Assembly (NCBI GenBank): GCA_025935445.1
Contig: JAICVG010000041.1
Location: forward strand, 1 to 7,621
Reading direction: 5' to 3'
Length of the DNA stretch: 7,621 nt
From: Nitrososphaera sp.
Lineage (GTDB): Archaea; Thermoproteota; Nitrososphaeria; Nitrososphaerales; Nitrososphaeraceae
Part shown: in pieces, positions 1 to 5,827 of the stretch
Position numbering within the stretch: the first letter of the stretch is position 1
How the letters are laid out: every line of letters starts with the position of its first letter
Program-made: the position numbers and the translations under genes
The notes under the pieces: generated by a model
Seen by the model: the letters and a program-made list of their open reading frames with translations, nothing else
What the model was told of the DNA's origin: nothing
Database searches by the model: none

Positions 1-113
1 AATCCATAATACAGCAGCGACTCAATTGATCTCTTATCCGGGTAATGGCCATAGTTATCGTTGGTAATGTCATCATCTATCTTGATAAGGTTGTCCAGCT
101 GCGGTAGCATCAT
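1..113 (-). CDS. cbf5: Cbf5/TruB-family tRNA/rRNA pseudouridine synthase, N-terminus (partial)
   Basis: Only the first 37 codons lie inside the window; the gene continues past base 1. In archaea Cbf5 is the catalytic subunit of the H/ACA ribonucleoprotein, which converts uridine to pseudouridine in rRNA at guide-RNA-selected sites; it can also form tRNA pseudouridine 55. What is seen is a start with two consecutive ATG codons, then an acidic stretch (IDDDITNDN) and YGHYPDKRSIESLLYYG. This last piece resembles the conserved N-terminal segment that precedes the 'GV..LDKP.GPTSHEV' region of archaeal Cbf5. The catalytic aspartate is outside the window. The first ATG overlaps the cmk stop by one base (TGATG), so it is the likely last visible member of the operon. 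Archaeal operons often carry cbf5 directly after cmk or eL14, which supports the call. The fragment is too short to judge intactness. Confidence 0.75.
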   Translation of the reverse strand, partial: MMLPQLDNLIKIDDDITNDNYGHYPDKRSIESLLYYG

Positions 114-712
114 CAAGGTGGTACACCTATGTGCCGTCTGACTATTAATTTTGATATCTCTACAAGGGCGTCAAGTGATAGCCTATCAGTGTTGAGTACA
201 TAGTCAAAAACGGTCAGATCTTCGCCAAAGCGAAAGCCGTATAGTCTATAGTAGATCCTTTTATTCTCCTCGTCCCTCAGCTTGGTTATCCTTTTTGCCT
301 CCGCAAAGCTGATGCCATCGCGGTTGGCCATTCTCTTGGCGCGGTTTTCCGATGATCCTCTAAGCCAAAACTTGATAATGATGACTGATTCATCTACTAC
401 AAGCCAAGGCAGTGTGTAGCTTGTAATGACTGTCCCTCCTTTCTTCACTATCTGGATGAGCTTATCGTCTACTTTTTTGTCAAAGGAAGGATCTGATTTG
501 CGTTCCTCCATGAACTTTTTTGCTTCTGTAGTGTCCCACCAATCATCTCTTTTAACTGAATAGCCTTTGTCTTCTTCGGCAAGCATCTTTAGTATGTCCC
601 CCCCATTGTACATCACAATGTCAAATTCTTCTGCAAGCTTGCAAGCTATCGTAGTCTTGCCTACCGCAGGCCAGCCTGAAATTACAATACTAAATAATTT
701 ATTGGCGACCAT
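113..712 (-). CDS. cmk: Archaeal-type (d)CMP kinase (cytidylate kinase)
   Basis: The protein (199 aa) would phosphorylate CMP/dCMP to the diphosphate with ATP in the cytosol, feeding pyrimidine nucleotide pools. A Walker A loop sits at residues 13-20 (GWPAVGKT) and an NMP-binding segment follows (GGDILKML, about 37-44). An Arg-rich lid region lies near 117-150 (LRGSSENRAKRMANRDG, then KLRDEENKRIYYRLYG), and the C-terminal signature is FDYVLNTDRLSLDAL. This order and the YY(R)xxYG...YD.V.NT pattern are typical of the small archaeal Cmk family rather than bacterial Cmk. It is a little longer than the usual ~175-185 aa because of extra sequence around residues 45-80. The P-loop is unusual in having Trp and Ala where the family commonly has Pro/Leu and Gly. 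The ATG lies one base after the DUF106 stop, with AGGAT as a plausible ribosome binding site inside the preceding gene. The stop overlaps the cbf5 start. Confidence 0.85.
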   Translation of the reverse strand: MVANKLFSIVISGWPAVGKTTIACKLAEEFDIVMYNGGDILKMLAEEDKGYSVKRDDWWDTTEAKKFMEERKSDPSFDKKVDDKLIQIVKKGGTVITSYTLPWLVVDESVIIIKFWLRGSSENRAKRMANRDGISFAEAKRITKLRDEENKRIYYRLYGFRFGEDLTVFDYVLNTDRLSLDALVEISKLIVRRHIGVPP

Positions 713-713
713 C

Positions 714-1352
714 TTATCCTGTTATGCTCGGCATGCTTGTCTTAGTCACCTTAGATATTATTCCACTGAATCCAAATGAGGTCAGCAGGAACCAACCCCA
801 AAGGTAAACCTGTCCTGGTAATCGGCAGGGGCCGTTAAGAGTGGTTCCGCCATCGGGATTTATTACAGGTTGGCCATTTGCATCTAATTTTGGTTGGGTG
901 TCGGTTTGCACATTTGTGTCACTGCACGTTATCCATGGAATGTATATCGGCGATAGTGACACGGTTGCGCCAAATATTGCAGGGAACACAAAGATCCAGA
1001 TGAGAAACGACGGTATCATATAGATAAACATAGGGCGCATCTGTTGTTGCTGCATCTCAAGAGCCATCTTGTTTACATAGGCTTGCCTCTTTTTCAGCTC
1101 CTCGATTTTGGGCTTGTCTTGCTTTTTGATTGCATCAGTGTATTGCTTGCGCCATTCATTTGTCTCCTTCATGATCTTGTTCATCTTTTCAATGTCCGTG
1201 GTCTTTTTCCTGAGCATAGCAAATGCAAAATTCATGCCCACTGCTATTATTAGCGCAGCAAGCATAGCGCTTATCATATCAGGAAATGCCGGGTGTGAGG
1301 TATACTGGGGCGATATAAGCGACTGCATCAACAGATCTTGCAGCAGATTCAA
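714..1352 (-). CDS. DUF106 / EMC3-TMCO1-like membrane protein (Oxa1/YidC superfamily insertase)
   Basis: This 212-aa integral membrane protein belongs to the archaeal DUF106 family, known to be related to YidC/Oxa1, Get1, EMC3 and TMCO1 insertases. Its probable role is co-translational insertion of membrane proteins near SecY. Visible architecture: a short outside N-terminus, TM1 at about 26-47, a long charged coiled-coil hairpin at about 50-104 (Lys/Glu/Gln rich, facing the cytosol), TM2 at about 107-129, an extracytoplasmic loop at 130-181, and TM3 at about 183-201. The loop contains two cysteines (143 and 176), which could pair. The reading frame opens with TTG, overlapping the adk stop by four bases (TTGA), with GGAG seven bases upstream. 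An in-frame ATG at residue 9 is an alternative start. In many archaea this gene sits between adk and eL34/cmk, as here minus eL34. Family assignment is firm; the exact substrate set is unknown. Confidence 0.83.
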   Translation of the reverse strand: MNLLQDLLMQSLISPQYTSHPAFPDMISAMLAALIIAVGMNFAFAMLRKKTTDIEKMNKIMKETNEWRKQYTDAIKKQDKPKIEELKKRQAYVNKMALEMQQQQMRPMFIYMIPSFLIWIFVFPAIFGATVSLSPIYIPWITCSDTNVQTDTQPKLDANGQPVINPDGGTTLNGPCRLPGQVYLWGWFLLTSFGFSGIISKVTKTSMPSITG

Positions 1353-1933
1353 CTTCCATCTCCTAGCAGTATCTTTGCTATATTTGCTGCTGCTTCTCCC
1401 ATCTGACCGTCATTGTTCATGATTATTGCAAATGGCGCACCTGTCAGAATAGAGCAAGACGCCACCATAACTCTCGAGATATCAAGCTCTTTTTGGATAT
1501 TTTCTGCAGAAGCAATGTCCCGCTGGCGAGTCTGGTCGGACTTGCGCCTCTCTGCTATCTCACTTGGGTCTGCAGCAACCATGACCATATTCGTTGGCTT
1601 CATGATGCTTAGCAACCTCATTGGGAGACCGGGATAGTATCCCTCATCTGTGTTGATAAAAAGATGAGTGTCGATCATCACTATGTCGTCCTTCATTTCT
1701 GTAATTCGCTGAGCAGCTAAATCCTGCAGTCGTCTCTGATCTTCGAGACTCATTCTGCGCATTTCATCGCGGTGCTTGAGACCCATCTTTTTAGCCTCTT
1801 CAAACATGATAGTGCCGAAAATTACAACTGTGGTCTTGCGCTTCTGGTTTAGCATCTCAGCTGCCCGTCTAATGAGGGTGGTCTTTCCCACGCCTGGAAT
1901 GCCAACAATTATTGCGCGTTTATTTTCTGCCAA
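1349..1933 (-). CDS. adkA: Archaeal-type adenylate kinase
   Basis: The 194-aa cytosolic enzyme would catalyse ATP + AMP = 2 ADP. It shows the features of the archaeal AdkA family (the trimeric type known from Sulfolobus and Methanococcus), not bacterial Adk. The Walker A loop is near the N-terminus at residues 11-19 (GIPGVGKTT). It is followed by FGTIMFEEAKK with KHRDEMRRM (AMP-side region, about 39-61), IDTHLFINTDEGYYPGLP (about 87-104), and an Arg-rich lid in ADPSEIAERRKSDQTRQRD (about 121-139). Length matches the family. The start is TTG: no ATG lies in frame upstream, and the next in-frame ATG falls after the P-loop. The 14-base overlap with the end of secY suggests translational coupling. 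The stop overlaps the TTG of the DUF106 gene. Position directly after secY is the classical archaeal arrangement. Confidence 0.9.
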   Translation of the reverse strand: MAENKRAIIVGIPGVGKTTLIRRAAEMLNQKRKTTVVIFGTIMFEEAKKMGLKHRDEMRRMSLEDQRRLQDLAAQRITEMKDDIVMIDTHLFINTDEGYYPGLPMRLLSIMKPTNMVMVAADPSEIAERRKSDQTRQRDIASAENIQKELDISRVMVASCSILTGAPFAIIMNNDGQMGEAAANIAKILLGDGS

Positions 1934-3368
1934 GTAGAGCCGCCAGACTTGGCATAATGACGTCGACCTGCTCTTTGACCAGCGTCTGGTAGTAGCTTAC
2001 CATGATGCTGACCATTAGCAGAAGGCCGGTTCCGCTGCCAAAGACATTCATCACATCAGAAATGCGAGCTAGAAGCCCAAGAATGATTCCGCTGATTATT
2101 GTCAGCGAAGGGATATACTTGTTGAGCAACACTTCCACCGACCCTTCTGAGCGCCTGAAACCGGGTACTTGAACATCGGCGTCAAGGAGATTACGTGCCG
2201 CAGTTTTTGCAGACAGGCCGCCAAGCTCCACCCACAGTCTTGAAAAAACTGTGACTATAGCTGTCATGAATATGACGTATCCTACTGCCCTTAACGGATC
2301 GGCCGCGACTACATCGAGGCTCCGAGGAGCTGTGATATAGTACAGTATGCCACCTGTCGGGGTTGCCTGACCTCCCCCTGAGTTGGGGTCAAATTGCGCG
2401 ATCCAGTTGAATACCGGGTTCTGGTTATTAGGGTTATAGTTTGCCCACAGCATCTGTCCCATAAATACTGCATTTGCAGTGAGCGCAGACGCCAGTATGA
2501 CAGGTATAACCGAAGTGTAAAGCAGCTTGATTGGGTATACTGCTGTGAAACCTCTGTATTTTGTAGAGACTATTGGGACATCGACATGTATACCTTCGAT
2601 ATACACGAGTACAAGTATGACTCCGATTGTCAGCGATAGGGTAAAGAGGCTTGGAAGCTGACCTGTGCGGAAGATGGCATCTGAAGCATGGCCTTCGTAA
2701 GCGGCATGTATTGTAAACGGAAATATTCCCACAGGACCATCATCTGCTGGGACTATGCTGAACGTGTTCCAGAGTATCGTCTGGGCGATGCCTGCCATGA
2801 TGAACAGACTTAGGCCCGAGCCGATACCCCATCCCTTCTGTACCATCTCATCCATTAGCATGACGATTACACTGGCACCTATGAGCTGGGCAATTACTAC
2901 ATAGATGGCATAGGGAGCATTATCTGCAGTAAGCGGTCCATAGACGCTAGCTCCGTACAGCCCACCTTCTGCTACAATTACTATTATAGTGACTATCTTT
3001 GTCGCCGAAGTAAAGAGTGACCTGTCGTCCGGGTCCTTGAAGTCCATCTTGATCAGACCCGAGCCTTTTAACAACTGCATGAGCAACCCTGCTGTGACTA
3101 TGGGTCCAATTCCAAGCTCCATAAGTGTTCCTTGTTGAGCAGCAAAGATGACACGTGCAAATGCAAGAAAGTCAAAGCGTGGGTCGTCTGTGACACCGTA
3201 TAGCGGGATCTGTCCCATTACCAAGTAAGCGACAAGGGCAATTCCAGTCCAGACGAACTTTTCCGCCAGCGAAATTTTCCTCTTTGGCTTTGGGACTTGA
3301 GGAATGTAAACAGACGCGGTCTTTATGAACCGCCTAACCGGGTTCTCAGTTGTTGTCGTGCTGCTCAT
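1920..3368 (-). CDS. secY: Preprotein translocase subunit SecY (Sec61 alpha)
   Basis: The 482-aa protein is the pore-forming subunit of the SecYEbeta channel in the cytoplasmic membrane. Ten hydrophobic segments can be traced, at about 36-58, 68-102 (plug helix plus TM2, with the conserved GIGPIVTAGLLMQLL), 122-143, 152-173, 181-201, 240-258, 280-304, 358-378, 418-437 and 443-461. DEMVQKGWGIGSGLSLFI (about 173-190) is a SecY signature. The cytosolic loops after TM6 (HVDVPIVSTKYRG) and TM8 (GLSAKTAARNLLDADVQVPGFRRS) are where ribosome and SRP receptor contact is known in the family. The outside loop between TM7 and TM8 (about 305-350) is long and rich in Asn, Gly and Pro. The ATG is preceded by GGAGGAG with nine bases spacing, the strongest ribosome binding site seen in the window. 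The first 23 bases overlap the uL15 tail. The first ~10 residues, with a run of Thr, look disordered. Confidence 0.96.
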   Translation of the reverse strand: MSSTTTTENPVRRFIKTASVYIPQVPKPKRKISLAEKFVWTGIALVAYLVMGQIPLYGVTDDPRFDFLAFARVIFAAQQGTLMELGIGPIVTAGLLMQLLKGSGLIKMDFKDPDDRSLFTSATKIVTIIVIVAEGGLYGASVYGPLTADNAPYAIYVVIAQLIGASVIVMLMDEMVQKGWGIGSGLSLFIMAGIAQTILWNTFSIVPADDGPVGIFPFTIHAAYEGHASDAIFRTGQLPSLFTLSLTIGVILVLVYIEGIHVDVPIVSTKYRGFTAVYPIKLLYTSVIPVILASALTANAVFMGQMLWANYNPNNQNPVFNWIAQFDPNSGGGQATPTGGILYYITAPRSLDVVAADPLRAVGYVIFMTAIVTVFSRLWVELGGLSAKTAARNLLDADVQVPGFRRSEGSVEVLLNKYIPSLTIISGIILGLLARISDVMNVFGSGTGLLLMVSIMVSYYQTLVKEQVDVIMPSLAALLGRK

Positions 3369-3786
3369 TTGTTATAACTCCTCCACCTGCAGTCTCAATT
3401 TTTGACCTGGCGCTCTCTGAAACCCTGGCCACCTTGACCATATAAGCCCCGCTGATAGAGCCTCCTCCAAGCAGCTTGTCATAACCTAGCGAGGTCAAAT
3501 CCAGAACAACTCTGCCACTTTCGTCAGCCTTACCATGCTTGGCAAATACTGCATCCAAGTCTCGAATGTTAATCCACCTCTGTACGAGGTTGCGGTTAAA
3601 AGAGTTAAAAGCGTCATGACCAAAGTGGTTTGGCTCCTCGATGACTGTCCGCATCCAGAAGTGCTTGTGCTTTCCTGCACCTCCGACACCGCCCCTGCTT
3701 CCCGCCTGTCTGTGCTGGCCGACTTGGCCCCAGCCACAGTACCTGCTACCACGCTGTCTTCTGCTTTTTCTAAATCTAGTAGCCAT
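3346..3786 (-). CDS. rpl15: Large-subunit ribosomal protein uL15
   Basis: This 146-aa protein of the 50S subunit is a late-assembling protein with a basic, extended N-terminus that threads through 23S rRNA. The N-terminal region has the archaeal/eukaryal pattern: RFRKSRRQRGSRYCGWGQVG, then QHRQAGSRGGVGGAGKHKHFW (about 5-44). The globular C-terminal domain follows, with VLDLTSLGYDKLLGGGSISG typical of uL15. Length agrees with archaeal members. The ATG at 3786 has a weak GAGTGAT ribosome binding motif nine bases upstream and is followed directly by the conserved N-terminus. The last seven codons overlap secY and encode a polar tail (TNEQHDNN) that looks dispensable. It lies downstream of uL30, as in most archaeal spc operons, but across an unusually long 77-base gap. 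Confidence 0.95.
   Translation of the reverse strand: MATRFRKSRRQRGSRYCGWGQVGQHRQAGSRGGVGGAGKHKHFWMRTVIEEPNHFGHDAFNSFNRNLVQRWINIRDLDAVFAKHGKADESGRVVLDLTSLGYDKLLGGGSISGAYMVKVARVSESARSKIETAGGGVITNEQHDNN
3378..3384 (-). promoter_or_regulatory. Shine-Dalgarno site of secY
   Basis: GGAGGAG on the minus strand (embedded in GGTGGAGGAG) lies nine bases before the secY ATG, inside the uL15 coding region. It is complementary to the archaeal 16S rRNA 3' end (CACCUCC). It fixes the secY start at 3368 and suggests that SecY is initiated independently despite the overlap with uL15. Confidence 0.75.
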
Positions 3787-3795
3787 AAATCATTA

Positions 3796-3864
3796 TCACT
3801 CGCTCTGTGCTGTTGAAATTACATCTATCACGTTCACTTGCACCTTAATTAAGTCTTGCTGCAC
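3796..3864 (-). CDS. Possible 22-codon small ORF between uL30 and uL15
   Basis: The gap between uL30 and uL15 carries a GTG-started frame of 22 codons (VQQDLIKVQVNVIDVISTAQ followed by SE). Its GTG overlaps the uL30 stop by one base (TAGTG), with AGAGG about seven bases upstream. It ends nine bases before the uL15 ATG. The composition is not low complexity and it fills most of the gap. I recognise no family, and frames this short arise easily by chance. It could instead be a translated spacer that keeps ribosomes on the message, or simply non-coding leader of uL15. Confidence 0.2.
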   Translation of the reverse strand: MQQDLIKVQVNVIDVISTAQSE

Positions 3865-4322
3865 TAGAGCATCCTCTTGACTATCTGGACTAGTTCGCCA
3901 TCGTCTCCAAGGATTCCGTCTTGCATATATTGGGTCTTGGTCTTTCTCTTGAATCCACCCTTTGGGGGGTTAAGAGCGAACCATGGTTTGATCCCTCCAA
4001 GGTTGCTCATTGCAACCTTGTTCTCTGCTATTGCGGATGCAAGGTCATCAATACTATTGTACTCCTTTGGAAGATCCGGCTTTGTGATTGGCTTGTAGCC
4101 TGCTCTTCTGCCCCGCTTTTCAAGAAGTTCTTTGACTATGCTGGCATCTGCCTTTGTCCAGGCTACCTCGTCCTTGACCTTTCTTAGCATGCCTAGGTAT
4201 TCTGCGCTTTCTGGCACTATTGTTGCGCGAAAGCGCTTGTCTAGGTTGAGGCCATCAAGTGTCTTTTTGGCCTGTTGGGGGATGTTTACTGTTCCCTTGA
4301 TTCTAACTACGAGATATGCCAT
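3864..4322 (-). CDS. rpl30: Large-subunit ribosomal protein uL30
   Basis: This 152-aa protein is a 50S subunit component in its long archaeal/eukaryal form. The N-terminal ferredoxin-like core starts with AYLVVRIKGTVNIPQQAKKTLDGLNL (about 2-27), matching the conserved 'V.RIRG.V.....I..TL..L.L' pattern. An archaeal-specific C-terminal extension follows, containing SNLGGIKPWFALNPPKGGFKRKTK (about 106-129). This part resembles the uL30 pattern '.FRL.PP.GG' found only in the long version. The ATG at 4322 follows the uS5 stop by 12 bases. GATGATGATG lies across the junction and may serve as a weak ribosome binding site. No truncation is seen. Confidence 0.94.
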   Translation of the reverse strand: MAYLVVRIKGTVNIPQQAKKTLDGLNLDKRFRATIVPESAEYLGMLRKVKDEVAWTKADASIVKELLEKRGRRAGYKPITKPDLPKEYNSIDDLASAIAENKVAMSNLGGIKPWFALNPPKGGFKRKTKTQYMQDGILGDDGELVQIVKRML

Positions 4323-4334
4323 CTAGTTTCATCA

Positions 4335-4958
4335 TCATCCTACACTGTATGTGCTCCTGAGAGCGTTAAAAATTGCCTTTGTGGTCGAAGACATTGTATT
4401 TGTTGACCCAAAGGTCTTTGTCCATGAGTCCTTTAATCCTGCCAACTTCAATAGGTTCTTTATGTTCTCGCCAGCCACTATACCAAGGCCTCTTGGGCCG
4501 GGGATGATTTCAATTGTAACGCTGCCTCCCTTACCGCGCACTTTGAACGGCACGGAGTGGAGCTGATTGCACTTGCATTCCCAGCTACCGCAGCCAAGTT
4601 TGACAGGAATTACATTCAGGTAAGCCGCAGTTGTAGCCTTGTCGATGGCAACTCTCATTTGCGAAGCCTTGCCCTTGCCTATGCCAAACCAGCCAGTCTC
4701 ATTGCCAACAGCCACAAGAGCATTGAAACGCGTCATCTCGCCGGCGTCAGTCTGCTTTTGGACAATACCCACATGAACTACTTGGCTCTTGATGTCCTGC
4801 AGAAGGTGTTTGACGATTTCTGGCTCCTGTATCCTCATGCCGTTTTCATAAATCTGATCCATTGAGTTTATCTTGCCTGCCAGCACCATGCTTCCAAGCG
4901 AAGTTCTAGGTTTCCATTCAGCCTGATGTTGTCTTGCTGACGATGACATTTGGCTCAT
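4335..4958 (-). CDS. rps5: Small-subunit ribosomal protein uS5
   Basis: This 207-aa protein is a 30S component that shapes the mRNA entry channel and contributes to decoding accuracy. The N-terminal extension contains WKPRTSLGSMVLAGKI (about 15-30). The double-stranded-RNA-binding-like fold is at about 55-118 (VGIVQKQTDAGEMTRFNALVAVG, then GWFGIGKGKASQMRVAIDKA). The C-terminal domain has GCGSWECKC (122-130, Cys 123, 128 and 130) with His 134 nearby, then PGPRGLGIVAGE and DSWTKTFGSTNT. The CGSWEC motif is characteristic of archaeal/eukaryal uS5. Its Cys/His arrangement might hold a metal, though this is inference. The ATG overlaps the uL18 stop by four bases (ATGA), a typical translational coupling arrangement. 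Confidence 0.95.
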   Translation of the reverse strand: MSQMSSSARQHQAEWKPRTSLGSMVLAGKINSMDQIYENGMRIQEPEIVKHLLQDIKSQVVHVGIVQKQTDAGEMTRFNALVAVGNETGWFGIGKGKASQMRVAIDKATTAAYLNVIPVKLGCGSWECKCNQLHSVPFKVRGKGGSVTIEIIPGPRGLGIVAGENIKNLLKLAGLKDSWTKTFGSTNTMSSTTKAIFNALRSTYSVG

Positions 4959-5632
4959 TCCTTCTTTCTCTGGCCTCGCTTCTTTACTGCGCCGCTCTTC
5001 TTTTCCTTTGCCTTTTCTTCCTCGGCTGGTGCTTCTTTCGCTGCCTTCTTTGACATCGCCTTTTCTGCAGGCTTGCCTGAAATTCTGCTCTTTATTTCTT
5101 CAAAGTGCGAAGGATAATCTTCAGGCTTGAGGCCGTTTTTCAAAATAGCGGAGAAACGTGAATTATACTCTTCCTCATCTTCTTTCAGAGCATGGGAGTA
5201 CTCTGCTATGTGATGGCCACTGATCCTGTCTTCGTCTGGAAGCGATTCTTTAGAGACAGGCATACTGACGCCAGCATCAACAATGCCCTTCATGCATGCT
5301 GCAACCCTTGAAGTAAAGTGGTTGTTGCCTATGTAGAGGACTGCAGCATTGATCTCCTTTTGTATTGCCTTCTTACCTAATAGCATGCCTGTGAGATAGC
5401 ATGCTGGCAAATTGTTAAAGGCGCCCTTCCACCCGTGCTCAGCAAGTTCCCTGCTGTGAGCAGATGCGATGACAATATCGCCTGTAGGAGTCGGCCTGAG
5501 AACTTGGGCTGCGACATTTTGATCGCTTATCCTGACAGTAACAAATAGGTGCCTGCCGATCAGGATCGCCGATCTCTTGCGATAATTAGTTTTATCTTCT
5601 CTAATTCTTTTTAGCGTATGAACATAAGTCAA
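4955..5632 (-). CDS. rpl18: Large-subunit ribosomal protein uL18 with charged C-terminal tail
   Basis: This 225-aa protein binds 5S rRNA and anchors it in the central protuberance of the 50S subunit. The N-terminus (TLKRIREDKTNYRKRSAIL, about 6-24) carries the conserved K-T-(D/N)-Y-x-x-R motif. The core includes GDIVIASAHSRELAEHGWKG, then NLPACYLTGMLLGKKA (about 51-89), and the Tyr-rich archaeal C-terminal part near ALKEDEEEYNSRFS (about 148-161). From about residue 186 a Lys/Ala/Glu-rich tail of roughly 40 residues follows, probably disordered. The frame starts with TTG. An in-frame TAA lies two codons upstream and the known conserved N-terminus begins at once, so the TTG is favoured. GGTGG lies seven bases before it. 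This is the first gene of the transcription unit, directly after a clear TATA box. Confidence 0.94.
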   Translation of the reverse strand: MTYVHTLKRIREDKTNYRKRSAILIGRHLFVTVRISDQNVAAQVLRPTPTGDIVIASAHSRELAEHGWKGAFNNLPACYLTGMLLGKKAIQKEINAAVLYIGNNHFTSRVAACMKGIVDAGVSMPVSKESLPDEDRISGHHIAEYSHALKEDEEEYNSRFSAILKNGLKPEDYPSHFEEIKSRISGKPAEKAMSKKAAKEAPAEEEKAKEKKSGAVKKRGQRKKE

Positions 5633-5639
5633 CAGTTAT

Positions 5640-5644
5640 CCACC
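5640..5644 (-). promoter_or_regulatory. Ribosome binding site deciding the TTG start of uL18
   Basis: GGTGG on the minus strand, seven bases before the TTG at 5632, matches the GGTG part of the archaeal anti-Shine-Dalgarno complement. It supports TTG as the start codon. A competing ATG at 5646 in another frame reads only five codons (MVDNC) before a stop and overlaps the uL18 start. Confidence 0.5.
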
Positions 5645-5678
5645 ATTCAACGATTAGAGAAGCAACCAATGTAAAGCA

Positions 5679-5686
5679 CTTATAAA
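5679..5686 (-). promoter_or_regulatory. TATA box of the uL18-uS5-uL30-uL15-secY operon
   Basis: TTTATAAG on the minus strand is a good archaeal TATA element. With the usual distance of about 25-27 bases from the element's centre, transcription would start near 5657. That leaves a leader of about 25 bases containing the GGTGG ribosome binding site of uL18. It is the only strong candidate close to the operon start. The upstream BRE (TTTAACG) is not clearly purine-rich. Confidence 0.6.
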
Positions 5687-5786
5687 CGTTAAAGACTCAA
5701 TCGGTGATCTTGATTTGGAAGGATTGTTTATTCTCTTTTATCTCAAAATGTGATCTGTATTTATCACGACAAAACGTGCATAACTA

Positions 5787-5816
5787 TTCTTCTTCTCCTT
5801 CTTCTTCTTCTTCTTC
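5787..5816 (-). repeat. (GAA)n triplet repeat
   Basis: On the minus strand this is six GAA, one GGA and three GAA triplets, 30 bases in all. Read in the -1 frame of the upstream small ORF it encodes E6-G-E3 and is followed at once by TAG. Such repeats can change length by polymerase slippage. Confidence 0.9.
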
Positions 5817-5827
5817 TGCTCTATTTA

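Noticed and set aside
3495..3752. 85-codon minus-strand frame inside uL15
   Set aside because: It lies wholly within the uL15 coding region in another frame and has a Ser/Thr-rich composition typical of out-of-frame reading.
5629..5646. Five-codon ATG frame (MVDNC) overlapping the uL18 start
   Set aside because: Too short and overlaps the ribosome binding site. It could be a start-site competitor, but nothing in the sequence supports translation.
5765..5778. Small inverted repeat CACG-N6-CGTG as a terminator hairpin
   Set aside because: The stem is only four pairs and no long T run follows; archaeal termination does not need such a hairpin.
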